Source: CAVVJA01 sp963801715
GTDB lineage: Bacteria; Actinomycetota; Actinomycetes; Mycobacteriales; Jatrophihabitantaceae
Length of the DNA: 64,000 nt
Direction of reading: 5' to 3'
Assembly: GCA_963801715.1 (NCBI GenBank)
Contig: CAWDGB010000001.1
Coordinates: 161,784-225,783, forward strand
Shown here: positions 8,613 to 17,045 of the stretch, piece after piece
Layout: every line of letters starts with the position of its first letter
Numbering within the stretch: position 1 is the first letter of the stretch
Notes under the pieces: generated by a model
Told to the model about the DNA's origin: nothing
The model's database searches: none
What the model saw: only the letters and a program-made list of their open reading frames with translations
Position numbers and translations under genes: made by a program

Positions 8613-10051
8613 CCGAGGACTTCGCCGCTGACTACCGGGCAGCCCTGGACGAGCATCTTCAGCTCGGTGACGAGTCGAGCCTGGAACGGGCGCACGAGCT
8701 CGGACGGCGCGCGCTGACTGCTGGCCTGAGCGTCCTCGACGTCGTTCTGGAGCACGAGCGGGCAGTCGTCAGCGCGGCGGACAGGAGAGGCGATCCTATC
8801 GAGGAGCTGCGCACGGCGGCGCTGCCATTTCTGCTCCAGAGCCTTGCTGCCTTGGACATGGCGACTCGCGGCTTTGTCGAGGCTGCCGAGCGCGTCACCA
8901 TTGAGCAGGCGCACGTTGCCCAGCTGCAGCGCCTCGCGCAGTGGTTTTCCGGTGCCTACGTGGACCTCCTGGCCGATCAGCGGTTACGACGCATGGGGGC
9001 GTGGCTGCGCGAGGTCATGGACGCGACCGGGGCGTACATCCAGTTCGGCGGCGCTGACGCGCGATCTGGGCTAGCGCACTCCGTGCCGAACGGGCTCGCC
9101 GACTTGTTGCGACAGGAGTGCAGCTCCGCCACGGCGCGTGGCGCCGCTGCTGACCAAACATCAGGCCATTGGCTCGCGGCGCGGCTCGAGGTTCATCACG
9201 TAGCTGAGGACCCCTCAACTGGCATGGTGGTCGTCTGGCGGGACGGTGAATTCACCGCTTTCGACGAGGCGGTCCTGGCGCAGTTCGGCAAGTTGGCCTC
9301 AGCGGCGTTGCGCAACGCCGACCTGTACCAGCGTGAGCACGACATCGCGGTTATTTTGCAGAGCAGCTTGATGCCCAAATCCGCGCTCTCCACGGCCGAA
9401 CTCACTGTCTCGGCGCGTTACGAGCCAAGTGGACTGTCCAGCAGGGTGGGCGGGGACTGGTTCGACGTCATCGCCCTTCCCGACCAGCGGGTGGGGCTGG
9501 TTGTCGGCGACGTCATGGGCCACGGCATTTCGGCCGCCGCACTCATGGGGCACGTCAGCGTCGCGTTGCGCGCCTACGCCGTAGAAGGCCACGACCCCGC
9601 CACTGTGGTGACGCGTGTCGACCAACTGATCAGCCTCGGTGGCGACCAGCGGCTCGCTACCCTCATCTACGCCATCATCAGTCCGGACGGGACGCTGCAA
9701 TTCGCAAACGCCGGCCACCCGCCGCCGCTGATCGTTCCCGCCGGCGGCGAGCCGACCTATCTGACTCAGGCCCTCTCACAGCCCATCGGGGTTCGCGCGG
9801 CCGGAACTCCGCATCACGACCACATCACCACCCTCGATCCCGGTACGACCGTTCTCCTTTATACGGATGGGCTGATCGAACAACGCGGCCGCTCGATCGA
9901 TGACGGCCTGGACGCGCTACGCCGCCTCGCCGCAGCGGAAGCTAGCAGTTCGCTCGACGCGCTGTGCGACGCCGCACTGGCCACCCTCGTGGAGCAGCCG
10001 GCGCACGACGACGCGTGCATTCTGGCCGCACGCAGACGCCACCTGAGCTAG
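8609..10051 (+). CDS. rsbU: RsbU-like PP2C phosphatase with RsbT-binding N-terminal domain
   Basis: A 480-residue protein starting at GTG 8609, coupled to rsbX by a GTGA overlap. The N-terminal 90 residues (FAADYRAALDEHLQLGDESS, then ALTAGLSVLDVVLEHERAV) match the RsbU N-terminal helical domain that binds RsbT. A GAF-like region of about 150 residues follows, then a SpoIIE/PP2C domain with VGGDWFDVIAL, VGDVMGHGISAA, FANAGHPPPLIV and LLYTDGLIEQRG. Phosphatases of this kind act on RsbV-type anti-anti-sigma proteins. No rsbV, rsbW or sigB is in the window, so the final output of the cascade lies elsewhere. The gene stop abuts the convergent transporter. Confidence 0.88.
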   Translation: MTEDFAADYRAALDEHLQLGDESSLERAHELGRRALTAGLSVLDVVLEHERAVVSAADRRGDPIEELRTAALPFLLQSLAALDMATRGFVEAAERVTIEQAHVAQLQRLAQWFSGAYVDLLADQRLRRMGAWLREVMDATGAYIQFGGADARSGLAHSVPNGLADLLRQECSSATARGAAADQTSGHWLAARLEVHHVAEDPSTGMVVVWRDGEFTAFDEAVLAQFGKLASAALRNADLYQREHDIAVILQSSLMPKSALSTAELTVSARYEPSGLSSRVGGDWFDVIALPDQRVGLVVGDVMGHGISAAALMGHVSVALRAYAVEGHDPATVVTRVDQLISLGGDQRLATLIYAIISPDGTLQFANAGHPPPLIVPAGGEPTYLTQALSQPIGVRAAGTPHHDHITTLDPGTTVLLYTDGLIEQRGRSIDDGLDALRRLAAAEASSSLDALCDAALATLVEQPAHDDACILAARRRHLS

Positions 10052-11053
10052 CTAGCGCGGTTCTGCCAGAGCCCGGCCATACCGGTCTCGCACCCGCTGA
10101 CGCAGGCCCGGATCGGAGCGGGGAACCGGCTGGATGAAGATCTCGTCCAGGTCGGTAAAACGCGCGCGCATGTCGGAGTCGATCCGCATGCACGCCTTCT
10201 CCAGGTCGGCCGCCGAGTAGTCGTCGACGAAGTCCACCCGCGCGCAGACAAGCACCCGATCGGTGCCGGTCTGCATCGTCAGCAGGTCGACGACATCGTC
10301 GACTTCGGGCTGCTCCTCGAGCATCGTCTCGATGCTGTGCACCAGCCGAATGTCGGCTTGCTTGCCGACCAACAACGACTTGCACGTCTGCGCCAGCATT
10401 CCGGCGGCCACGACCAGCAGCAGCCCGATGGCGATCGACGCCAACCCGTCCCACACCGCCGATCCGGTGATCACATGCAGTCCGACCCCGGCGGCGGCCA
10501 GGGCGAGGCCGATGAGGGCGGCCGAGTCCTCGAGTACCACGCTTTTCACGGTGGGATCGTCAGGGTTTTGAACGTAGTCGCCGACGGACTGATCGCTGTC
10601 CGCGGCCTCGCGTCGTGTCTGCTGGAGGGCTCGCACTAACGACGTTCCTTCCATGACTGCCGCGACGCCGATCACCACATAGCTGAGCCACACATGCGAC
10701 GCGTCACGCTCCGGGCTCAGAATCGTGTGTACCCCGAGATAGAACGAAAACATCGCACCGGAAACGAAGATCGCGACCGCGGCGAGGAGTGACCAGAAAT
10801 ATCGCTCTTTGCCGTAGCCGAAGGGGTGGACCACATCGGCCGGTCGACCTGATCGCCGCAGCGCCGTCAGCAGCAGCAGCTCCGTCGACGTATCGCCCGC
10901 CGAGTGAGCGGCTTCAGCCAGCATCGCGCCCGACCCCGTTAGCAGTCCCGCGATCAGCTTCAGCAGACCGATTCCCGCGTTCGCCACCAATGCAACAAAG
11001 ACCGTGAGCCGGCTCTCGCCTTGATCGGCATCTTCCGCAGTCTGATCGACCAT
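10052..11053 (-). CDS. Cation diffusion facilitator family transporter
   Basis: A 333-residue CDF protein. The membrane half has six predicted helices. The metal site motifs are AEAAHSAGDTSTE in helix 2 and VLEDSAALIGLALA in helix 5 (HxxxD and DxxxD-like), and HPFGYGKERYFWSL follows helix 2 as in the family. A C-terminal cytoplasmic domain of about 90 residues follows. These are proton-driven exporters of divalent metals such as Zn or Mn, and metal specificity cannot be read with confidence. GTG at 11056 directly upstream is an equally possible start. Confidence 0.88.
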   Translation of the reverse strand: MVDQTAEDADQGESRLTVFVALVANAGIGLLKLIAGLLTGSGAMLAEAAHSAGDTSTELLLLTALRRSGRPADVVHPFGYGKERYFWSLLAAVAIFVSGAMFSFYLGVHTILSPERDASHVWLSYVVIGVAAVMEGTSLVRALQQTRREAADSDQSVGDYVQNPDDPTVKSVVLEDSAALIGLALAAAGVGLHVITGSAVWDGLASIAIGLLLVVAAGMLAQTCKSLLVGKQADIRLVHSIETMLEEQPEVDDVVDLLTMQTGTDRVLVCARVDFVDDYSAADLEKACMRIDSDMRARFTDLDEIFIQPVPRSDPGLRQRVRDRYGRALAEPR

Positions 11054-11297
11054 CACTCCACCATCACCGCTGACACCACCACCCGTTAGGGACGTAAAGC
11101 GGTGTTCGCCTCACTGACCGACGTGCGAGGCTCGGGTTACGCCACCTCGCATCGTGGGTATACCCCCTTCGCGACGCAGATAATCCGGTCCGTGCGGTGA
11201 TCGGGACCACGTCGGCGAGGTCTGCGTCCAACCCCATGATGCGTCGCGATCGACTGTGCCCTTGACACTCGAGCGCGGCCGAAAGGAGAAACAACAG

Positions 11298-11453
11298 ATG
11301 ATTATTCTCGGGGCCGTACTGCTGATCATCGGCTTTCTGACCGGGATCTCAATCGTGTGGGCGCTCGGCATCATTGCGCTCGTTGTCGGCGTGGTGTTGG
11401 CCATTGCCGGTGCTAGCGGCCGGGCGGTCGGGGGACGCGCGCACTATTGGTGA
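11298..11453 (+). CDS. DUF6131-like small membrane protein
   Basis: A 51-residue protein with two hydrophobic helices (MIILGAVLLIIGFLTGISIV and a Gly/Ala/Val-rich second helix) ending in GGRAHYW. An AAAGGAG ribosome site lies 8-9 bases upstream of the ATG. The pattern matches the short DUF6131 proteins common in mycobacteria and relatives, which have no known role. A perfect hairpin follows. Confidence 0.75.
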   Translation: MIILGAVLLIIGFLTGISIVWALGIIALVVGVVLAIAGASGRAVGGRAHYW

Positions 11454-11475
11454 ACTGCCGACTGAGCAAGTTAGC

Positions 11476-11510
11476 GTCCAGCGCGAGGGCTCAATGCCCT
11501 CGCGCTGGAC
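11476..11510. terminator. Perfect 15-bp hairpin
   Basis: GTCCAGCGCGAGGGC (11476-11490), a 5-base loop TCAAT and the exact reverse complement (11496-11510). It lies between the small membrane protein gene and the end of the convergent phospholipase-like gene. It has no U-tract, as is usual for actinobacterial terminators, and could stop transcription from both sides. Confidence 0.7.
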
Positions 11511-11593
11511 CGTCTGCGCGACACTAGGTGGCGGGCTTCGCATAGCTCAGGCGAGCGTGAGATCACGCTAGGGAGCCCGCTGGACCCGCCTGG

Positions 11594-13201
11594 TCAGAAC
11601 TGATGGCGACGGCGCAGCGCCCGGGGGCGCGCGTCAGGGTCGTAGATCGATCGATAGAGCGGCGCCGCCCAGGCCAGCGTGCGCCGACTCAGCCGAGGAA
11701 CGTCATAGACACGCAGCCGGCCCGGCGGCCGGACTGCGAGGGCGCCTTCGTGCCAAGCCTGCAGGTTGCGCGCACTCTCAGCGAACGCAGCGAAGGCAGC
11801 GACCGGATCGAGGAGATCCAGATCGTCGCCAGGCGCGCGGTCGAGGTGTTCCTGGGCGAGTTGCAGCCGAAGGCATCGCGCGAACCTGCGGGCCCCGTGA
11901 CCATCGCGGTCGATGATCTGCGGATCTCTCCCGTCGCGCGCCTCATCGAGAATCGCGCACGACAATTCGGAATCATGCGTCCAGGACCGTCGATTGATGT
12001 TGTCAGATCCAACTGATGCCCACACGTCATCGACGACGCACACCTTCGCATGCACGTATACGGGTGTCCCCGCGTGGTTCTCGATGCCATAGATCGCCAC
12101 CCGATCACCGCCTGCTGCATGTAAGACGTCGATCGCCTGTTGCCGGCCGACCAGGTTAGGTGGCATGGAAAGCCGACCGTCCTGATCAGGGTGGAGCGGA
12201 ACCACTGCGATCAGGCGCAATTGCCTGTTGGCGCGTAGCGCATCGGCGAAGCAGCGCACGACATCGGCCGCCCACAGATACTGATCTTCGAGGTAGATGA
12301 GACTGTGCGCGCGGCCGATGACCTTCTGGTACCCATAGGCGACGCTGCGCTCACCGCGGGGAGCGAACGGATACTGCTTTCGGCGCCGGGGATAGGTCCG
12401 CAGAACCTGTACATGGTGTCCGCCGCGCGCTGCTGGATCGGGAAGTTGCGGCGGAAGGACGCCAGGACTCGTGTCTTCGCGTCGCATGAGGTCGCTGATC
12501 ACGTGGATCGGATTACTGGTCAACTGTGCTGGATCTTCCCAGCGCTCGCGGAATACCGTCTCGAGGTCGGCGACGGCCGGGCCCTGGATGCGCAACTGTA
12601 CATCGTGCCACGGCGGGCGAGGTCCATAGATCTTTGCCATCGGTTGACGTTGGCGATCGCCACGATGTTCCGGGCCATCCAACCGGCTGTGGCATAAATC
12701 GATACCGCCGGCGAAGGCCACGTCCAGGTCGGCCCGGCCGGGATGACGCAGCACGACGAACTTCTGATGATGCGATCCTCCCGGGCGTACCCGCATGTCT
12801 AGCAGGCATTCGCCGCCGGCTGCCTCGATATCCTCGCCCAGATGGCGATTCTCCTGCTCACTGAATGCGAACTGGTCCAAGTGCGAACGCCAGAGCAAGC
12901 CCTTGACGACGACCCCGCGAGCGGCCGCGTCGGCGAACACTCGTGATACTTGGTTACCCGCCTCGTCTAATCGCTGATCTGGATCACCTCGCCAGTCAGT
13001 GAACAGCAGCAGGTCCCCAGCTCGCATCAATCGGACGCTCCGCAGCAGCTCGGTGAAATATGACATGCCGTGGACCAGAACCGTGACATCGTTGCCGGTC
13101 GACCAGGCGGAGCCATCAGTGTGACGGCAATCCAGCCGGGTCGCCGGATTACCTCGCTCATCCGCCGTCAGGAACCACTCATCGACGTGCACGACATCCA
13201 A
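11594..13201 (-). CDS. Phospholipase D-like protein
   Basis: A 535-residue PLD-superfamily protein with two HKD-type motifs: GSHHQKFVVLRHPGRADLDV in the first half and VHAKVCVVDDVWASVGSDN (H, K and D, then GSDN) in the second. The two halves make one active site that forms a covalent phosphohistidine. Known members hydrolyse or transfer phosphatidyl groups. No signal peptide or transmembrane segment is seen, so it is probably cytoplasmic. The ATG at 13201 is preceded by CGAGGG. Confidence 0.85.
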   Translation of the reverse strand: MDVVHVDEWFLTADERGNPATRLDCRHTDGSAWSTGNDVTVLVHGMSYFTELLRSVRLMRAGDLLLFTDWRGDPDQRLDEAGNQVSRVFADAAARGVVVKGLLWRSHLDQFAFSEQENRHLGEDIEAAGGECLLDMRVRPGGSHHQKFVVLRHPGRADLDVAFAGGIDLCHSRLDGPEHRGDRQRQPMAKIYGPRPPWHDVQLRIQGPAVADLETVFRERWEDPAQLTSNPIHVISDLMRREDTSPGVLPPQLPDPAARGGHHVQVLRTYPRRRKQYPFAPRGERSVAYGYQKVIGRAHSLIYLEDQYLWAADVVRCFADALRANRQLRLIAVVPLHPDQDGRLSMPPNLVGRQQAIDVLHAAGGDRVAIYGIENHAGTPVYVHAKVCVVDDVWASVGSDNINRRSWTHDSELSCAILDEARDGRDPQIIDRDGHGARRFARCLRLQLAQEHLDRAPGDDLDLLDPVAAFAAFAESARNLQAWHEGALAVRPPGRLRVYDVPRLSRRTLAWAAPLYRSIYDPDARPRALRRRHQF

Positions 13202-13244
13202 CCCTCGTCAGCAGCCAGCCCTCGCCGGATCCGCGGTAAATGTG

Positions 13245-14714
13245 TTAGCCGTACCGCTTGGCGATGTGCCGGGCTTTCTCACGCGCAGCACTGGCTCGCC
13301 GTCGTTCTTGCTCGTACAGAACGCCGAACGCGAACCCGTTCTCGCCGCCGGTGGTGCCGGCCTGGGCGCCGACGCGACGTATGAGGGCGCCGCTGATCTG
13401 GCTGTCCTGATGCTCCCCGAGGAGATCCTGAAGCTTGCGGTACCGCTTGACCTGCTTGTTCGCGACCTTCTTCCCTAACGTGACAGGCGTTGCTTCCGCT
13501 GCATAGCGGGCCCGTTTGGCTGCCTTCCGGCTGGCGTGGAGAGCTTCGACATCACCGGTGCGGTTAGCCCGACCAAGTCGGCGGGCTACCTTCCGGTCGG
13601 CGCGATCGATGTACCGCTCGAGGCTGGCCGCCCCCCTCGACGCTTTCGGTGTCAACGGTGGCCTCCGGTCCCAGAACGCCAGAGCTTCAAGCAGATCCAG
13701 GTAACGCTCGCCGGTCAGCTCCTCACTCAGCGCCTGCCAGGACTTGGCGATCTGCCCACGCAGGAGAACATCGACGCGGGCTTGGACTGGCCCGAGCCGA
13801 ATTGAATCGTCGAGCTCAGCGATCATTCCAGTGAGTCTCCGGTACAAAACCTGGGCGTCGCGCACCTCACCGAGCACACCGGCATACCACCGCAGCTCTT
13901 CATCCAGCCGCGTCGCCTGCACCGCGTCGAACATCGGAGCAAAGGTGCGTAGCGTGCTGCGTAGCCGGCGACTAGCGACTCGTGTCTTGTGGACCGCGCC
14001 CTGGTTCCCGCGGCGGATCGAGACATCCCCGGACAGGATGACCCGATGCTGTTCGGCGATGTACTCGGCCAACACGTCGCCGGCGTCCGGCCTCCCGCGC
14101 CCAGGAGCCGGCTCGAGCAAGCTGTCCGGCAACGCCCTGGACAGTTTCGACGAGCTCGTCGCGGGCGTCGCGCCGGACCGGCGCAGTCGCTTGCTGACTG
14201 CGGGTAGCAAGGCTTCCTGGCCCTCGACGAGCTCCACCTCGACCTCATGCCAACGGGTGGCTGGTACCGAGTCCCCGGCTTCGAATGCTTCGACCAGGTC
14301 GTCGTCGACCTCAGCCAACGGACGCCCAGCGCCGTCGATCAGTCGGAGTACCGAGCGGTGCGTGATGAGGGTCGACACCGGTATCAGCGGCTGGTTACGC
14401 GTCACACCCTGCAGAATCTGCATCAGATCCTCAGGGATCTGCGCGCCGTTCAACGGTGCGCGAATCTCTTCCCGGAACGGCGGCTGCGGAACCTTCAGCT
14501 GCCAACCCAGGTCGGTGGTGCCAGTACGCCGCCGCAGAGTCATCGCAGCCCGCAGCAGGGCGTAGTCGGCAGTGTCGTAATACTCGCTGACGATCTGCTG
14601 CGATTCGCGGTCTGTTCGCTCGATATCGACAAGCTCGTCGGACAAGTCAGGCAGCACGAAATCGGGCCTGACATCGAATTTCAGCTCACGTTCGGTGAAC
14701 GACGACGTCGTCAT
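13245..14714 (-). CDS. CYTH and CHAD domain-containing protein
   Basis: A 489-residue protein. The N-terminal CYTH domain starts with ERELKFDV (the ExExK motif of triphosphate tunnel metalloenzymes) and continues through TLRRRTG, GWQLKVP and VEVELVEG. The C-terminal CHAD domain (from about residue 215) is helical, with conserved basic residues in VHKTRVASRRLRSTLRTF and LHASRKAAKRARYAAE. CHAD domains bind polyphosphate and CYTH domains hydrolyse triphosphate, so a role in polyphosphate metabolism is likely. The start is preceded by GGAGAA. It is 43 bp from the phospholipase-like gene and probably co-transcribed. Confidence 0.9.
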   Translation of the reverse strand: MTTSSFTERELKFDVRPDFVLPDLSDELVDIERTDRESQQIVSEYYDTADYALLRAAMTLRRRTGTTDLGWQLKVPQPPFREEIRAPLNGAQIPEDLMQILQGVTRNQPLIPVSTLITHRSVLRLIDGAGRPLAEVDDDLVEAFEAGDSVPATRWHEVEVELVEGQEALLPAVSKRLRRSGATPATSSSKLSRALPDSLLEPAPGRGRPDAGDVLAEYIAEQHRVILSGDVSIRRGNQGAVHKTRVASRRLRSTLRTFAPMFDAVQATRLDEELRWYAGVLGEVRDAQVLYRRLTGMIAELDDSIRLGPVQARVDVLLRGQIAKSWQALSEELTGERYLDLLEALAFWDRRPPLTPKASRGAASLERYIDRADRKVARRLGRANRTGDVEALHASRKAAKRARYAAEATPVTLGKKVANKQVKRYRKLQDLLGEHQDSQISGALIRRVGAQAGTTGGENGFAFGVLYEQERRRASAAREKARHIAKRYG

Positions 14715-14836
14715 CGCTTAGCTTCTCCGATCATCGATAAGGCGAACCACATTCGCGGCGGACACGGTCTCCCTCGTCCTGTTTGTGTCCTTCCCACATT
14801 GCCGCCGGTTTATGCGTCTGCCTTCGGGGCCGGCTC

Positions 14837-16072
14837 ATGACGCGCATCGAGGCGACTCTGACGCGGTCGCCCCGGTGTTTCAACCACTGGCTCACCGGGG
14901 ATAACGTCGAGGTGCCCAACTCGACAGGGGCGGCGATCACAGCTCCCCTAAATCCTCCGGTCGATCACGAAAAACTCGCCACGACAACCGAATCCGTTGC
15001 CGTACGGCGGTGTCCGGATCCGCTCCTCCTGGATGGGCGCTATCGCACCGGTTCAGTATTGGGCAGAGGCGGCATGGCCGATGTCGTGCTGGGTTACGAC
15101 GTGCTGCTCAACCGGGACGTTGCGATCAAGATCTTCCGATCAGGGTCCGGGATGCCGGCCGACGAGGAGCGCTTCGACCGCGAGGCCCGGGTCTTGGCCA
15201 GCCTGTCGCACCCCAATCTGGTGACAGTCTTCGATGCCGGAATCGACACCAACGATGCCCACTCTCGCAGTCCATACCTGGTGATGGAGTACGTCGCCGG
15301 CCCAACGGTCGCGGACGTGATCGCCGAAGGGCCAATCGACTCCGGTCAGGTGGCTGCGCTGGGGGCGCAAGTCGCAGCGGCCCTCGATTGCGTTCATCGC
15401 CATGGCATCGTGCATCGGGACATCAAGCCGGGCAACATCCTGCTGACAAGCGCGGTCACCGAGAGTGAGCATTCGAACGACCTCGGCCGGTCGCCCGGCG
15501 ATGGGTGGAGCGCGAAGCTCACGGATTTCGGCATTGCTCGAGTGGTCGATTCGGCGCCACTTACCGTGCAGGGCCTGACCATGGGAACCGCGACCTACCT
15601 GAGCCCGGAGCAGGCTCGGGGAGAATCCGCAGGTCCGGCAAGCGATATCTATTCACTTGCCCTGGTCCTGCTCGAACTTGCTACGGGTCAACGGGCATTT
15701 GCCGGCGTCGCGCCCGAGGTTGCGTTCGCCCGGCTCCGTCGTCGCCCAGAGATCCCCAGGACGATCGGTCCCGAGCTGGCTGCTCTCCTGCGAGCGATGA
15801 CGGCGGACGACCCGCAACGGCGACCGTCGGCGCACGAGGTATGCAAGACGCTGCATGGGGGATCCCCTCGGGGCTCGGGGTGGAGCGGATCCGCCCGGAT
15901 GATCAAACTCGGGGGCGGCCGTCGGCGCGATCGCTGCCGGAATGGCCGCGGTCGCGATAGCCGTTGGAACCGCAAGTGCCGGTCGCGCCCCAAGCCTCGA
16001 ATCGCCGGCACAGATCCCACCCACCCACGCCAGCCCGTCACGTGCAGCTCTGCCCGGCTCGCCGTCGGCTAG
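14837..16072 (+). CDS. Serine/threonine protein kinase (PknB family), C-terminus frameshifted
   Basis: A complete Hanks-type kinase domain is present: glycine loop GRGGMADV, VAIKIF lysine, HRDIKPGN catalytic loop, LTDFGIAR, SPEQARGE and SDIYSLALVLLEL. After CKTLHGG the reading becomes Arg-rich and unlike the family. One base over, the frame encodes a transmembrane helix (GAIAAGMAAVAIAVGTAS) and a Pro/Ala/Ser-rich outer domain that ends at 16256. Removing one G from the GGGGG run at 15911-15915 joins the two frames. As written the kinase is soluble, whereas the intended protein is membrane-anchored. The start codon is uncertain: ATG 14837 has a poor ribosome site and GTG 14911 is an alternative. 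Confidence 0.82.
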   Translation: MTRIEATLTRSPRCFNHWLTGDNVEVPNSTGAAITAPLNPPVDHEKLATTTESVAVRRCPDPLLLDGRYRTGSVLGRGGMADVVLGYDVLLNRDVAIKIFRSGSGMPADEERFDREARVLASLSHPNLVTVFDAGIDTNDAHSRSPYLVMEYVAGPTVADVIAEGPIDSGQVAALGAQVAAALDCVHRHGIVHRDIKPGNILLTSAVTESEHSNDLGRSPGDGWSAKLTDFGIARVVDSAPLTVQGLTMGTATYLSPEQARGESAGPASDIYSLALVLLELATGQRAFAGVAPEVAFARLRRRPEIPRTIGPELAALLRAMTADDPQRRPSAHEVCKTLHGGSPRGSGWSGSARMIKLGGGRRRDRCRNGRGRDSRWNRKCRSRPKPRIAGTDPTHPRQPVTCSSARLAVG

Positions 16073-16330
16073 GCCAACGACGCGTCAGCTTCCTGCCGCG
16101 CCGCCTACTCGGCTACCCACGCGATCTGCGACCGGCTCAGCTGGATCGTCGACCGCCTCAGCCAAACCGCCGCAGGCTGCAGTGCGGCCTGCGGAGAAGG
16201 TCCGTCCAGCCAAGCAGGCGCCTCATGGCCACGGTAAGCACAAACCATCGCACTGACCCTCGTACCCTGCGAGCCGCCGCCAAGGCTCGCCTTCGCCAAG
16301 GCTGCCCCGAGCGCCGGTCTCGTACCCCGC

Positions 16331-16379
16331 GATGATCTTGGACTTGATGCTGCCCAGCGACGCTAAGTCCAAGATCATC
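16331..16379. terminator. 15-bp inverted repeat downstream of kinase gene
   Basis: GATGATCTTGGACTT (16331-16345) and its exact reverse complement (16365-16379) enclose a 19-base loop. It lies 75 bp after the end of the restored kinase frame and before the convergent small gene, consistent with a terminator. Confidence 0.6.
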
Positions 16380-16451
16380 AATCAGGAGCGGACCCGAGCC
16401 CAGTTCGACCGTGTGGGCAAGAAACCGTTAGCGCGCGCCTAGTGTCGGCAA

Positions 16452-16673
16452 TTAGGGGTTCAGCCGCTGTTTGGCTTCATTGGCCGCGTCCGAGGCGAGC
16501 CGAGCGACAACTGCGGCACGCGTGGCCGGATCGAGTGCCGTAAGCTGATCTTCGATCTCATCGACCGTCTGCTCGGTCAACAACCGCTTCTCGCGTAGTT
16601 CAACGGCGGCGGCTATCAAGGCGGCCGCGGCCGCGGCGAGTACTGCGACGCGGACTATCTTGTGTGTGCTCAT
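16452..16673 (-). CDS. Small single-pass membrane protein, unknown function
   Basis: A 73-residue protein starting MSTHKIVRVAVLAAAAAALI, one transmembrane helix, followed by an amphipathic helix (LTEQTVDEIEDQLTALDPAT) rich in acidic and Leu residues. GAGAGGTG precedes the ATG at 16673. ATG at 16694 is a longer alternative. I do not recognise a family. Confidence 0.55.
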   Translation of the reverse strand: MSTHKIVRVAVLAAAAAALIAAAVELREKRLLTEQTVDEIEDQLTALDPATRAAVVARLASDAANEAKQRLNP

Positions 16674-16723
16674 GGCACCTCTCTTCTCCGGCACCGCTGC
16701 TGCATTGCGAGTAGTAGGCGCAG

Positions 16724-16933
16724 CTACTGACCTTCCGGTCGCGGAATGTCGTGCGCCAAGTCGTATGAATAGTCTCCGCTATCTGTGGGCATCTCAGGGA
16801 GGACGGTGGCGTGCCGTACTTCGTTCTCGTCGCTCATCGGTGCGGACTCGAGCAGGGCCTCATGGGCAAGGTCGTACTCGATATCTCCGCCGGATTGCCC
16901 GTCCGCAACCGGGTCCGGCTGATCATCGGTCAC
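16724..16933 (-). CDS. Small acidic protein with tandem YDLAH motif
   Basis: A 69-residue protein from GTG 16933, with AGGAG 8 bases upstream. It contains two copies of the same motif, DIEYDLAHEALLES and DYSYDLAHDIPRPE, 39 residues apart. Most of the chain is acidic and probably disordered. It lies 112 bp downstream of the SnoaL-tailed sigma gene on the same strand. The repeated Tyr-Asp-Leu-Ala-His motif suggests two binding sites for one partner. No family is recognised. Confidence 0.55.
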   Translation of the reverse strand: MTDDQPDPVADGQSGGDIEYDLAHEALLESAPMSDENEVRHATVLPEMPTDSGDYSYDLAHDIPRPEGQ

Positions 16934-17045
16934 GGGCTCTCCTGCTCTCGATATCGAACGAGTAGCTCGACCATAAGCGCGCCGGGCAGGCTCCTCAACG
17001 TCCCAGTCCGACGCCTGGGCCCCATGCAAGATCATCTTTTGATTC

